The position numbers and the translations under genes are program-made. The notes under the pieces were generated by a model. That model searched no databases. It saw only the letters and a list, made by a program, of their open reading frames with translations, and was not told the DNA's origin. Shown here piece after piece: positions 16,812-25,968 of a stretch of 64,000 bases of DNA. Every line of letters begins with the position of its first letter. Position 1 is the first letter of the stretch. This DNA is from Mucilaginibacter sp. L294 (lineage in GTDB: Bacteria; Bacteroidota; Bacteroidia; Sphingobacteriales; Sphingobacteriaceae): NCBI RefSeq assembly GCF_001636615.1, contig NZ_LGEK01000012.1:1-64000 (forward strand), written 5' to 3'.

Positions 16812-18338
16812 ATGAGTCATTCTGTTCAAATAAAAAACGCGCTGATTTCTGTTTATTACAAAGACAACCTCGAGCCTATAATTCATGAGTTGAACCGCCT
16901 TGGTGTAAAGATCTATTCAACCGGTGGTACCGAAACTTTTATACGCGACCTTGGTGTTGATGTGATTGCTGTTGAGGACCTTACCTCGTACCCGTCTATC
17001 CTTGGCGGCCGTGTAAAAACCCTGCACCCAAAGGTGTTTGGTGGTATCCTTGCCCGCAGAAGTTTTGATAGCGATGAGCAGCAACTGGCCCAGTACGAGA
17101 TACCGGAGATTGACCTGGTAATTGTTGATCTTTATCCGTTCGAAGAAACCGTAAACTCGGGCGCCAACCAGGAGGATATCATCGAGAAAATTGACATCGG
17201 CGGTATCTCGCTTATCCGCGCTGCGGCCAAAAACTTTAAGGATGTAGTTATCCTGGCATCTAAAAACGATTACAGCGAACTGGAAGAGATCCTGAAAACA
17301 CAGAACGGTGCAACCAATATTGATCAGCGCCGCCGTTTTGCCCAAAAAGCGTTTAACATCTCATCAAACTACGATACGCACATTTTCCAATACTTTGACC
17401 AAAGCGAGCCGATGCCTGTTTTTAAACAAAGCATTCAAAGCAGCCAGGTTTTACGTTACGGCGAAAACCCGCATCAAAAAGGTACTTTTTATGGTAACCT
17501 TGATGCCATGTTCAATAAACTGAACGGTAAAGAGCTTTCATACAATAACCTGGTTGATGTTGACGCGGCTGTTGCCCTGATCGATGAATTTACCGAGCCT
17601 ACCATCGCTATATTAAAACATACAAACGCCTGCGGTATAGCTTCGCGCTCGTTTATAAAAGAAGCCTGGATTGATGCTTTGGCCTGCGACCCGGTTTCGG
17701 CCTTTGGTGGCGTTATCATCGCTAACGAAGAAATTGACGCGGCTACCGCTACCGAGATTGATAAGATATTTTACGAGGTATTAATTGCCCCCGCGTTTAC
17801 AGACGAGGCCGTGAAAATACTATCGGCTAAAAAGAACCGCATTGTATTGGTACGCCAGCCGGTTGAGCTGCCCGCCAAACAGTTTAAAACTTTGCTGAAC
17901 GGTGTTATTGAGCAGGATAAAGACAATACTGTTGAAGGCCCTGCACAAATGAATTCGGTTACCGATAAAAAAGCAACCGAACATGAACTGCACGACCTGC
18001 ATTTTGCTAATAAAGTGGTTAAGCATACCAAATCAAACACTATTGTTTTTGCAAAAAACAACCAGTTAATGGCAAGCGGTGTTGGCCAAACTTCAAGGGT
18101 CGATTCTTTGAAACAGGCTATCATTAAGGCCCAAAGTTTTGGGTTTGACCTGAAGGGCGCGGTGATGGCATCAGATGCTTTCTTCCCTTTCCCTGATTGT
18201 GTGGAGATTGCTGCCGATGCGGGCATTACAGCGGTTTTACAGCCGGGTGGTTCTATAAAAGACCAGGACTCTATCAACATGTGTAACCAAAAAGGCATTG
18301 CCATGGTTACTACAGGGGTGCGCCATTTTAAACACTAA
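16812..18338 (+). CDS. purH: Bifunctional AICAR formyltransferase / IMP cyclohydrolase
   Basis: A 508-residue enzyme for the last two steps of IMP synthesis. The N-terminal cyclohydrolase (MGS-like) domain shows IYSTGGTETFIRDLGV and LGGRVKTLHPKVFGGILARR; the C-terminal AICAR transformylase shows RYGENPHQKG, the catalytic Lys-His in LKHTNACG, and SDAFFPFPDCVE. Length is typical for Bacteroidota. It precedes the mre operon in the same direction with a 190-base gap; this order is common in the phylum. Confidence 0.97.
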   Translation: MSHSVQIKNALISVYYKDNLEPIIHELNRLGVKIYSTGGTETFIRDLGVDVIAVEDLTSYPSILGGRVKTLHPKVFGGILARRSFDSDEQQLAQYEIPEIDLVIVDLYPFEETVNSGANQEDIIEKIDIGGISLIRAAAKNFKDVVILASKNDYSELEEILKTQNGATNIDQRRRFAQKAFNISSNYDTHIFQYFDQSEPMPVFKQSIQSSQVLRYGENPHQKGTFYGNLDAMFNKLNGKELSYNNLVDVDAAVALIDEFTEPTIAILKHTNACGIASRSFIKEAWIDALACDPVSAFGGVIIANEEIDAATATEIDKIFYEVLIAPAFTDEAVKILSAKKNRIVLVRQPVELPAKQFKTLLNGVIEQDKDNTVEGPAQMNSVTDKKATEHELHDLHFANKVVKHTKSNTIVFAKNNQLMASGVGQTSRVDSLKQAIIKAQSFGFDLKGAVMASDAFFPFPDCVEIAADAGITAVLQPGGSIKDQDSINMCNQKGIAMVTTGVRHFKH

Positions 18339-18530
18339 TTATTTAGTGAGTTGAGAGTGGTTGATTGGCGAGTGGTTTTTATAAGATCGCTAACAAATCG
18401 CTAATTACAAATACGAATTATAAAAAATTAGAGTTATTAATTACTAATTTACACGATTACGGCGCCCGTGTTATTTGGCGCCTAAACTGTCCATAATATT
18501 AACGTTGCAGCTAATTTGAAATAACGCCAC

Positions 18531-19553
18531 ATGGGTTTATTTAATTTTTTCACTCAAGAAATTGCCATTGATCTGGGTACGGCAAATACCCTTATCATAC
18601 ATAATGATAAAGTTGTTGTTGATGAGCCATCCATCGTGGCTTTTGACCGTACAACAAACAAAGTAATTGCTATTGGCCGCCAGGCTATGCAGATGGAGGG
18701 TAAAACCCACGATAACATCCGCACCGTGCGCCCGCTAAAGGATGGTGTAATTGCCGACTTTAACGCAGCCGAGTTAATGATACGCGGTATGATAAAAATG
18801 ATAAACCAGGGTAAAGGATGGTTTTTCCCATCATTGCGTATGGTTATCTGTATTCCATCGGGTATTACCGAGGTTGAGAAACGCGCGGTACGCGATAGCG
18901 CCGAAATTGCCGGTGCTAAAGAGGTGTACCTGATATATGAACCAATGGCTGCTGCCGTAGGTATCGGTATTGATGTGGAGGAGCCTATGGGTAACATGAT
19001 CATTGATATTGGTGGTGGTACTACCGAAATTGCGGTTATTGCCCTTTCGGGTATCGTGTGCGACCAGTCTATCCGTGTTGCGGGCGATAACTTCGACTCT
19101 GATATTGTACAGTACATCCGCCGCCAGCACAACATCATGATTGGTGACCGTACTGCCGAGAAAATAAAAATTGAAGTAGGCGCCGCACTGCCCGAGCTTT
19201 CTGAGCCACCTGCAGATTTTGCGGTACAAGGCCGTGATTTGATGACCGGTGTTCCGAAACAGATCACCGTATCATATACAGAAATTGCACATTGCCTTGA
19301 TAAATCGATCTCGAAAATAGAGGAAGCGATTTTGAAAGCGTTAGAAATTACCCCGCCCGAACTTTCTGCCGATATTTACCAGACAGGTATTTATTTAACA
19401 GGCGGCGGTGCATTGCTGCGCGGTCTTGATAAACGTGTGGCTGCCAAAACCAAGCTGCCGGTACACGTTGCCGAAGATCCGCTTCGTGCCGTAGTACGCG
19501 GTACAGGCACAGCCCTTAAAAATATAGGTAACTTTAAGTTTTTAATGCAATAA
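18531..19553 (+). CDS. mreB: Rod shape-determining actin homologue MreB
   Basis: A 340-residue actin-like ATPase that forms membrane-bound filaments and guides the elongation machinery. Phosphate 1 (IDLGTANTLI), phosphate 2 (IDIGGGTTEIAVI) and the adenosine motif (LTGGGALLRGLDKRV) are intact. The short start (MGLFNFFTQEIAIDLG) contains a hydrophobic membrane-binding segment. First gene of the mreBCD-mrdA-rodA cluster, separated from mreC by a 90-base palindromic spacer. Confidence 0.97.
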   Translation: MGLFNFFTQEIAIDLGTANTLIIHNDKVVVDEPSIVAFDRTTNKVIAIGRQAMQMEGKTHDNIRTVRPLKDGVIADFNAAELMIRGMIKMINQGKGWFFPSLRMVICIPSGITEVEKRAVRDSAEIAGAKEVYLIYEPMAAAVGIGIDVEEPMGNMIIDIGGGTTEIAVIALSGIVCDQSIRVAGDNFDSDIVQYIRRQHNIMIGDRTAEKIKIEVGAALPELSEPPADFAVQGRDLMTGVPKQITVSYTEIAHCLDKSISKIEEAILKALEITPPELSADIYQTGIYLTGGGALLRGLDKRVAAKTKLPVHVAEDPLRAVVRGTGTALKNIGNFKFLMQ

Positions 19554-19559
19554 TTTTAT

Positions 19560-19640
19560 AGATGTGAGATATGAGACGAGAGATATGAGAAACGCGGTTT
19601 CTTTAGTCTCAAATCTAATATCTCACATCTCATATCTAAT
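19560..19640. repeat. Palindromic spacer between mreB and mreC
   Basis: AGATGTGAGATATGAGAC and a reverse-complement stretch (GTCTCAAATC...ATATCTCACATCT) form an imperfect inverted repeat of about 80 bases. It could lower read-through so that MreB is made in excess over MreC. Confidence 0.65.
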
Positions 19641-19645
19641 CAGCA

Positions 19646-20482
19646 ATGCGTAACCTCCTGATATTTATCACCAAGTACAACGCATTCTTTCTGTTCCTTA
19701 TTTTCGAGATAAGTTCGCTGATCATCTATATCAAGTACAACTCTTTTCAAAAGGCTTCTTTTATAAACAGCACCAACCAGGTTACAGGTAATTTATACGC
19801 CAAAACGGATGAATTTAAGGACTACCTCAGTTTAAAAGAAGTTAATGATAAATTGGCCAAAGAGAACGCCGATCTGCGCAACCAGCTACGCTCATCAAAA
19901 TATGTTGATACGGTTGCAAAACATAGCGTAACCGATACTATTTATAAGCAGCAGTACACCTATATCGAAGCCCAGGTTATCAGTAATTCTATCAACAAGC
20001 GCAATAATTATTTAACCATAAGCCGTGGCAGCCGTGATGGTATTGAAAAAGGCATGGGGGTAATAAACAGTTCGGGCGTGGTGGGTAAAGTGGTTTTTGT
20101 GGGCGAGCACCTAACTATCGTACAATCGTTGCTGCATAAAGATTCGCGCTTTAGCGCCATGCTGGCCGCAGATAAAGAAATAGGTTACCTGCAATGGGGC
20201 GAAGACCTTGACCCGCACAAAGGGCTGCTGGTTGATGTATCCAACAATGCCCAGCCAAAGCTTGGAGAGATGGTGGTAACGTCAGATCTTTCACTGTTCC
20301 CGGCTGGCATCCCGCTGGGCAAGGTAAGTAAGCTTAAAACCAAAAGTGGCGGTTTTTTCCTGAATATGGAGGTTGCCCTCGCTGTTGATTTTAGTAAACT
20401 GGAGTATGTGTATGTGGTTGTAAACAAATTTGCCCTCGAGCAAGCCACCCTGCAAGGACAGGAGAAAAAAGCAGATGAGTAG
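19646..20482 (+). CDS. mreC: Rod shape-determining protein MreC
   Basis: A 278-residue bitopic protein that activates the PBP2-RodA complex. N-terminal span (about 9-29), a coiled coil with KEVNDKLAKENADLRNQL, then the beta-rich MreC domain containing YLTISRGSRDGIEKGMGVINSSGVVGKVV. The C-terminus ends in a short charged tail. It overlaps mreD by eight bases (ATGAGTAG), so the two are coupled in translation. Confidence 0.95.
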   Translation: MRNLLIFITKYNAFFLFLIFEISSLIIYIKYNSFQKASFINSTNQVTGNLYAKTDEFKDYLSLKEVNDKLAKENADLRNQLRSSKYVDTVAKHSVTDTIYKQQYTYIEAQVISNSINKRNNYLTISRGSRDGIEKGMGVINSSGVVGKVVFVGEHLTIVQSLLHKDSRFSAMLAADKEIGYLQWGEDLDPHKGLLVDVSNNAQPKLGEMVVTSDLSLFPAGIPLGKVSKLKTKSGGFFLNMEVALAVDFSKLEYVYVVVNKFALEQATLQGQEKKADE

Positions 20483-20993
20483 GATAATTTTAATAAACGT
20501 GGTGCGCTTTGTAATGCTGGTTTTGCTGCAGGTTTTCCTGCTGAAAAACATCACGCTTTATAACCTGTCTACCCCGTACCTGTACATCCTGTTTATACTG
20601 TTGTTGCCGTTTGAGACACCTAACCTGGTGCTTTTTGCATTATCGTTTATATTGGGTTTAACCATTGATGCTTTTTATGATACACCGGGCCTGCACGCCG
20701 CGGCATGTACATTGCTTGCGTTAGTAAGAATATTGTTCATTAGCATTACGGTACAAAAAGATGGCTTTGATAACGAGCCCGAACCTACCCTAAGTATTAT
20801 GGGTTTCAGGTGGTTTTTTACTTACGCGCTTGTCCTCACGCTTTTTCACCATTTCTTTTTGTTTAACCTGGAGGTTTTTAGGTTTAGCGAGATAGGGTAC
20901 ACACTAAGCCGCTTTTTATTGAGTTCAATATTTACAGTATTTTTGATGCTGGTTTCGGGCTTATTGTTTTTCAGAAAGAAAGAGCGTAAATAA
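20475..20993 (+). CDS. mreD: Rod shape-determining protein MreD
   Basis: A 172-residue membrane protein with about five spans. It begins MSRIILINVVRFVMLVLLQV; this ATG lies inside the end of mreC, and no better start is found. FETPNLVLFALSFILGLTIDAFYDTPGLHA is the conserved MreD segment. It works with MreC in the elongasome. Directly after it an inserted GxxExxY gene separates it from mrdA. Confidence 0.9.
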   Translation: MSRIILINVVRFVMLVLLQVFLLKNITLYNLSTPYLYILFILLLPFETPNLVLFALSFILGLTIDAFYDTPGLHAAACTLLALVRILFISITVQKDGFDNEPEPTLSIMGFRWFFTYALVLTLFHHFFLFNLEVFRFSEIGYTLSRFLLSSIFTVFLMLVSGLLFFRKKERK

Positions 20994-21002
20994 CTTTTAC
21001 TA

Positions 21003-21028
21003 TTTAACCACAGAGTTAGCAGAGATTT
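21003..21028. repeat. Left 26-bp inverted repeat of the GxxExxY unit
   Basis: Begins TTTAACCACAGAGTTAGCAG and is perfectly complementary to 21463-21488. Partial matches (GCA, ACAGAG-like words) continue inward. It starts 10 bases after the mreD stop. No target-site duplication is evident outside the arms. Confidence 0.85.
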
Positions 21029-21052
21029 TGCACAGAGAAACACTGAGATAAG

Positions 21053-21454
21053 ATGATTGAAAATAAACTAACAGGTCAAATTATTGGTGCAGCAATTGAG
21101 GTACATAAAATATTGGGGCCAGGTTTATTAGAAAGTGCATATAAAGAGTGTCTGTTTTATAAATTGGTTAAATTGGGTTTGTTTACAGAGAAGGAAAAAC
21201 CCATGCCGGTTATTTTTGAAGAAATAAAGTTGGATTGCGGTTATAGAATTGACCTGTTGGTAGAGAATAGGATTGTTGTTGAATTAAAATGCGTAGAAAA
21301 TTTAAATGATGTTCACATGGCCCAAACACTTACGTACATGAAACTTGGCAATTACAAATTAGGCTTGTTAATAAATTTCAATGTTATCAAGTTAAAAGAT
21401 GGAGTAAAGCGAATAATAAATGGCTCGTTATCACCTATAAATGAATCTCTGTGA
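21053..21454 (+). CDS. GxxExxY protein (PD-(D/E)XK nuclease-like)
   Basis: A 133-residue protein with the family signature GLLESAY at 24-30 and a nuclease-like core: Asp67 in GYRIDLLVENRIVVELKCV with Glu77 and Lys79. The fold is that of PD-(D/E)XK enzymes; members are widespread and uncharacterised. It lies inside the mre-mrd operon, in the same direction, and is bracketed by perfect inverted repeats, with the stop codon almost touching the right arm. It has no known link to cell shape and looks like an insertion. Confidence 0.9.
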   Translation: MIENKLTGQIIGAAIEVHKILGPGLLESAYKECLFYKLVKLGLFTEKEKPMPVIFEEIKLDCGYRIDLLVENRIVVELKCVENLNDVHMAQTLTYMKLGNYKLGLLINFNVIKLKDGVKRIINGSLSPINESL

Positions 21455-21462
21455 ACTCTGCG

Positions 21463-21488
21463 AAATCTCTGCTAACTCTGTGGTTAAA
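21463..21488. repeat. Right 26-bp inverted repeat of the GxxExxY unit
   Basis: Ends CTAACTCTGTGGTTAAA, the exact reverse complement of 21003-21028. The whole unit between the outer edges is 486 bases. mrdA starts 33 bases further on. Confidence 0.85.
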
Positions 21489-21520
21489 ACAATTATTTAC
21501 AAAACTTTGCTAAATAATAA

Positions 21521-23536
21521 ATGAATAGTTTTTTTGAGCGGAGATATGTTATAGCAGGGATATTTATAGCCCTGATATTAATATTGCTGGCCAGGCTGTT
21601 TTATATACAGGTGGTTGATGACCGCTATTTTCTTTACGCGCAGAATAACGTAATGCGCCGCATTATGCAGTACCCTGCCCGTGGCCCCATCCTTGACCGT
21701 ACCGGTAAAATAATGGTGCAAAACGAGCCCGTTTATGATATTACCGTAGTGCCAAAGCAAGTAAAGGCTTTTGATACGGTTGAGTTTTGCAAACTGCTGG
21801 GGATAGACCGCGAAGGCTTTGATAAACGTATGGCCAAAGCCAGGGTTTATTCGCCCTACCGTACCTCCATTTTCGAGAAACAGGTATCGGCACAACAATA
21901 CGCGTCATTCCAGGAGCGTCTGTCAGAGTTCCCCGGGTTTGATACCCAGAAAAGATCACTGCGCACATACCCCGATTCCGCCGCGTCACAATTCCTGGGT
22001 TACATTGGCGAGGTTACAGATGCCATTATCAAAAAATCGGGTAATTATTATAGTCCCGGTGATTATGTGGGCATAACCGGGGTCGAAAAATCATACGAGA
22101 GCACACTGCGCGGGCAGCGTGGGGTGCGGAATTTGATATACGATTCACATAACTCGCCCAAAGGCAGTTATGCTAATGGCGCTTATGATACCGCAGCGGT
22201 TGCCGGCGAGCGCCTGATCTCATCGCTGGATATGAAGATCCAAAAACTGGGTGAAACCTTAATGAAAAACAAGGTGGGCAGTATAGTAGCCATTGAACCA
22301 TCAACCGGCGAAATACTTTGCTATGTAAGCAGCCCCACTTACGACCCCAACCTGCTGGTAGGGCGCGAGCGGGGTAACAACGCAGCTAAACTTTATAAAG
22401 ACCCATACAAACCATTTTTTGCAAGGCCGGTGCAGGCATACTATCCGCCGGGCTCATCATTTAAGCCATTAAGCGCTTTGATAGGCTTGCAGGAGGGCAT
22501 CATTAAGCCATCTGATACATATAACTGTATAGGCTATTATATGGCTGGTAATCACCGGGTCAAATGTACACACGTACACGGCACAGTTAATTTAGCCGGT
22601 GCCATTGCCGGCTCATGCAATGGGTATTTCAATATGGTGTTTGCCAAGGTGCTTAATGCGCAGGGTGGTAAAAATACCGACGAGAGTTATACGAGTTGGA
22701 AAAACAACGTAAACAAATTTGGTTTTGGCGTACGTTTAGGCGTAGATATGCCGAGCGAAGGCAAGGGGCTTGTGCCCACCGCTAATTATTACGATAAGAT
22801 ATACCATAAAGGGGGGTGGCGGTCTACAACGGTAGCATCATTGGCCATTGGCCAGGGCGAGTTGCTGGCCACGCCATTGCAATTGGCCAATATAGAGGCT
22901 ACTATAGCTAACCGTGGGTTTTACTACAAGCCTCACCTTATAAAAGCCATTGGCGATAAACAGGTAATAAAAAAAGAATACACTATTAAAAATTACGTAG
23001 GTATTGATGCCCAGTATTTTGAGCCTGTTATAAACGGTATGCAAAGTGTGGTTGATTACGGTACGGGTCAGGGATCTAAAATACCGGGCATTGTGATGTG
23101 TGGTAAAACAGGTACGGCACAAAACCCGCATGGCAAAAACCACTCATTATTTGTGGCATTTGCACCGCGCGATAATCCTAAGATAGCTATAGCGGTTGTA
23201 GTTGAGAACTCTGGCGATGGGGGTACATGGGCTGCACCTATAGCCAGCTTTATTGTGGAGCAGTATTTAAAAGGGAGTATCTCTAAACGCCCATCGGGTA
23301 TATTTCCTGAATATTATATTGAGAAAAACCTGTTGCCTGATATTATTGTAAAACCTGCCGATAAAGCAAAAATAAAGGCCGATAGCCTGAAAAAGATAAC
23401 CGCCGATTCGCTTAAAAAGCGTAAGGCCGATTCTGTAAAACAGGCCGGGTTAAAATCGGCACAAAATAAACCCGCTAAAAAAGGCCTGGGTAATGTATTA
23501 ACCGCCATGCTGCCAAAACAAAAGAACGATGAATAA
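21521..23536 (+). CDS. mrdA: Penicillin-binding protein 2 (elongasome transpeptidase)
   Basis: A 671-residue class B PBP that cross-links peptidoglycan in the lateral wall. One N-terminal span (about 9-30), a dimerisation/pedestal region with GPILDRTGKIMVQNEP, then the transpeptidase with Ser312-x-x-Lys315 (PPGSSFKP), SCN and KTGTAQNPHG. The tail is a Lys/Ala/Asp-rich low-complexity stretch (ADSLKKITADSLKKRKADS) beyond the domain. It overlaps rodA by eight bases. Confidence 0.96.
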   Translation: MNSFFERRYVIAGIFIALILILLARLFYIQVVDDRYFLYAQNNVMRRIMQYPARGPILDRTGKIMVQNEPVYDITVVPKQVKAFDTVEFCKLLGIDREGFDKRMAKARVYSPYRTSIFEKQVSAQQYASFQERLSEFPGFDTQKRSLRTYPDSAASQFLGYIGEVTDAIIKKSGNYYSPGDYVGITGVEKSYESTLRGQRGVRNLIYDSHNSPKGSYANGAYDTAAVAGERLISSLDMKIQKLGETLMKNKVGSIVAIEPSTGEILCYVSSPTYDPNLLVGRERGNNAAKLYKDPYKPFFARPVQAYYPPGSSFKPLSALIGLQEGIIKPSDTYNCIGYYMAGNHRVKCTHVHGTVNLAGAIAGSCNGYFNMVFAKVLNAQGGKNTDESYTSWKNNVNKFGFGVRLGVDMPSEGKGLVPTANYYDKIYHKGGWRSTTVASLAIGQGELLATPLQLANIEATIANRGFYYKPHLIKAIGDKQVIKKEYTIKNYVGIDAQYFEPVINGMQSVVDYGTGQGSKIPGIVMCGKTGTAQNPHGKNHSLFVAFAPRDNPKIAIAVVVENSGDGGTWAAPIASFIVEQYLKGSISKRPSGIFPEYYIEKNLLPDIIVKPADKAKIKADSLKKITADSLKKRKADSVKQAGLKSAQNKPAKKGLGNVLTAMLPKQKNDE

Positions 23537-24797
23537 CCAGCGTAGTTTCTTTTTTAATGTAGACTGGATAACAGTGCTTATTTATTTGGCGCTGTGTGTT
23601 ATTGGCTGGGTAAATATACACGCGGCTGTGTTTGATGAAAACAACGCCAGTATTATTGATCTTGATACAGAGTATGGCAAGCAGTTCATATTTATTCTGT
23701 CCGCATTAGTTATTGGTACTGTAATACTGTTATTAGAGAGCCGCTTTTTATCGGCATTGGCACCCACGCTTTATATCATTACTGTGCTGTTGCTAATTGT
23801 GGTACTTGTTGCCGGGCATAATGTAGGGGGTAACCAGGCCTGGATAGATATAGGCGGCGGTTTCAGGCTGCAACCCTCCGAGTTTGCCAAGTTTTCTACC
23901 TGCCTTTTGCTGGCGCGGTATCTTAGTGCCACCAACGTAAAGGTTACCGATCCAATGTCATTCCTGATAGCGGGCGGTATCATCCTGCTGCCTATGATGC
24001 TGATAAAGCTACAGCCGGATGATGGTTCTACGCTGGTGTTCTGTTCATTGATATTTGTACTGTACCGCGAAGGCTTATCCGTTTATTTCCTGATCGTGAT
24101 AGGCCTGCTGGCCACACTCTTTGTATCGGCTTTGCTGGTAAACGTGTGGTTTATTGTCATCGCATTGGTTGCCGCTGCGGCGCTGCTGCTATTTATGTTT
24201 GGCCGCAACCGCAAGTTTGCCACGAGTTTAATTATCGGCCTTGTTATAGCCATGGGGTTTGTGTTTTGCGTTAAACCACTTTATTTACACGGTTTAAAAC
24301 CGCATCAGCGGGTACGTATTGATGAAGTGCTTGGCCTGAGTAAAGACCTGCGTGGTGTAGGATATAATCAAAACCAATCAAAAATTGCCATAGGCTCGGG
24401 CAGGGTATGGGGCAAGGGCTATCTGCAGGGTACGCAAACCAAGTACGCTTTTGTACCCGCGCAAAGCACCGATTTTATTTTTTGCACCATAGGTGAGGAA
24501 TGGGGCTTTGCCGGGTCTGTAGTGGTGCTGGGTTTATACCTGTTCCTGCTGCTGCGTATTGTGCTGATAGCCGAGCGACAGCGTGCGCCTTTTTCGCGGA
24601 TATACGGATATGGGGTAGCGTCCATTATCTTCTGCCACGTAATTATTAATATAGCTATGGCTATTGGTTATATGCCGGTAATAGGTATCCCGCTACCATT
24701 TATCAGTTATGGTGGTTCTTCGCTGTGGAGCTTTACCATCCTGCTGTTCATCCTCCTTAAACTGGATTCGAACCGGATGGGGATAAATCACGCGTAA
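23529..24797 (+). CDS. rodA: Peptidoglycan glycosyltransferase RodA
   Basis: A 422-residue polytopic SEDS protein that polymerises lipid II together with PBP2. Conserved segments include ARYLSATNV-like loop 4 residues, LIKLQPDDGSTLVF, GSGRVWGKGYLQGTQTKYAFVPAQSTDFIFCTIGEEWGF and IGIPLPFISYGGSSL. About ten spans. Last gene of the shape operon; its final ten bases overlap the end of the convergent acidic protein gene. Confidence 0.96.
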   Translation: MNNQRSFFFNVDWITVLIYLALCVIGWVNIHAAVFDENNASIIDLDTEYGKQFIFILSALVIGTVILLLESRFLSALAPTLYIITVLLLIVVLVAGHNVGGNQAWIDIGGGFRLQPSEFAKFSTCLLLARYLSATNVKVTDPMSFLIAGGIILLPMMLIKLQPDDGSTLVFCSLIFVLYREGLSVYFLIVIGLLATLFVSALLVNVWFIVIALVAAAALLLFMFGRNRKFATSLIIGLVIAMGFVFCVKPLYLHGLKPHQRVRIDEVLGLSKDLRGVGYNQNQSKIAIGSGRVWGKGYLQGTQTKYAFVPAQSTDFIFCTIGEEWGFAGSVVVLGLYLFLLLRIVLIAERQRAPFSRIYGYGVASIIFCHVIINIAMAIGYMPVIGIPLPFISYGGSSLWSFTILLFILLKLDSNRMGINHA

Positions 24798-25891
24798 CGG
24801 CGTTTCAGCAAGGCATAAAATTTATCGGCGGTAGTTTTTTTACCTTCCCAGTTGTTTTTGGTAACGTAGTTGGTTTTCAGGAAACGGTCGGCTTCTTCAA
24901 AGGTGGTAAAACGGTTCACTATCTCAATAGCTTCGCTGTAGGCAAGGCTGTAACCGTTAAACAGGTCTTTTACAAAAAGCAATTTATCGTTAAGGCTAAT
25001 GGCCGCTTTAATATCCTTAATGGGCTCCTGTACAGGTTCTGCCTTCGTGGTTTGCTGCCCCTTCAACTGTGCCGACATCCGCTCGTTAAAGGAGAGCGGC
25101 TTTGTTTCTTTAACAGGTTCTTCTTCATTAACCTTAGGCGTGTTATCAATAACGGGCTCGGGGTTGGTTGGTACAATATTAGGTTCCTGGGTTTCGTCGG
25201 CTTTTGGCTCGTCGTTTACTTTAGGTTCATCAGCCACTTTTGGCTCATCATCTAAAATGTCTTCCATCGTAACCTGCGGGAATTTCCTGGTTTTGTCTTC
25301 GGTAACAAGGGGTACAACTTCATCTTCCTCGTCCCAGTCGTCGGCCTCGTCAATTACCAGGTCATGTTTTATCACTTCCGGTTCCTCACGTTCAAACGAG
25401 TAACTGTCGGTATCGCTGCCGGTGTGCAGGTCTATCTGCGGTGTGGGCTGTTCCTCTTTTGCGGGGCTTATTTCTAATTGTATGGGTTCGGCCGGTTTAA
25501 TAACAGGCTTTACCTGCTGCACAAGGGGCTCAAAATATTTGGGTTCGCCTGTGGTAGGCCGCTTTGTTTCTGGTGTAATGATCGGGGCTTTTGGTTCTTC
25601 TTCAATGGCAGCCTTTGGTTCCTGTATAACAGGCGCTTTCGGCTCTTCAATAACCGGGGCTTTCGCTTCGGGTTCTTCAACATGCGGGGGCAAAGTATGC
25701 TGCACCTGAAATTTTTGAAGGTTAAGCTTTCTTAATATTTCGGCATGGTCTATTAAAAAGTGGGCGTTGGCAATAAACAGTTCAAGTTCCAGGTCGTTGA
25801 GGTTGTCTGGAGTGCTTTTCAGGTCCTCATATTGGTCGCTAAGTTCTTTTAGTATTTCGCCGGTCTTTCTAAATACTTCCTGCTGCTTCAT
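24788..25891 (-). CDS. Acidic Pro/Glu-rich repeat protein, function unknown
   Basis: A 367-residue cytoplasmic protein. Residues 1-65 are a helical domain (SDQYEDLKSTPDNLNDLELELFIANAHFLIDHAEILRKL). Residues 66-275 are low complexity with tandem EEPKAP, IQEPKA and ADEPKVNDEPKA units and strong negative charge. The last 90 residues (INDKLLFVKDLFNGYSLAYSEAIEIVNRF-like, ending WEGKKTTADKFYALLKRRYA) form a second helical domain. Domain ends joined by a long disordered linker suggest a tether between two partners. I do not recognise the family. Confidence 0.8.
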   Translation of the reverse strand: MKQQEVFRKTGEILKELSDQYEDLKSTPDNLNDLELELFIANAHFLIDHAEILRKLNLQKFQVQHTLPPHVEEPEAKAPVIEEPKAPVIQEPKAAIEEEPKAPIITPETKRPTTGEPKYFEPLVQQVKPVIKPAEPIQLEISPAKEEQPTPQIDLHTGSDTDSYSFEREEPEVIKHDLVIDEADDWDEEDEVVPLVTEDKTRKFPQVTMEDILDDEPKVADEPKVNDEPKADETQEPNIVPTNPEPVIDNTPKVNEEEPVKETKPLSFNERMSAQLKGQQTTKAEPVQEPIKDIKAAISLNDKLLFVKDLFNGYSLAYSEAIEIVNRFTTFEEADRFLKTNYVTKNNWEGKKTTADKFYALLKRRYA

Positions 25892-25968
25892 GGCTTTAAT
25901 GTTAGGAAATTGCTTCCCAAAAATAGCATAAAATTCTGATATTAGCCCTTCACTAAAGTTCAGAGAGA

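Noticed and set aside
18554..19267. 237-codon minus-strand frame opposite mreB
   Set aside because: Complete overlap with a highly conserved gene; no recognisable domain.
21003..21488. Reading the GxxExxY unit as an IS element
   Set aside because: No transposase-type DDE or HUH motif and no target duplication; kept as an unexplained repeat-bracketed gene instead.
24999..25735. Plus-strand frames (134, 95 and 85 codons) opposite the acidic protein
   Set aside because: Ser/Gly/Phe-rich mirror images of the Glu/Pro/Lys repeats on the real strand.
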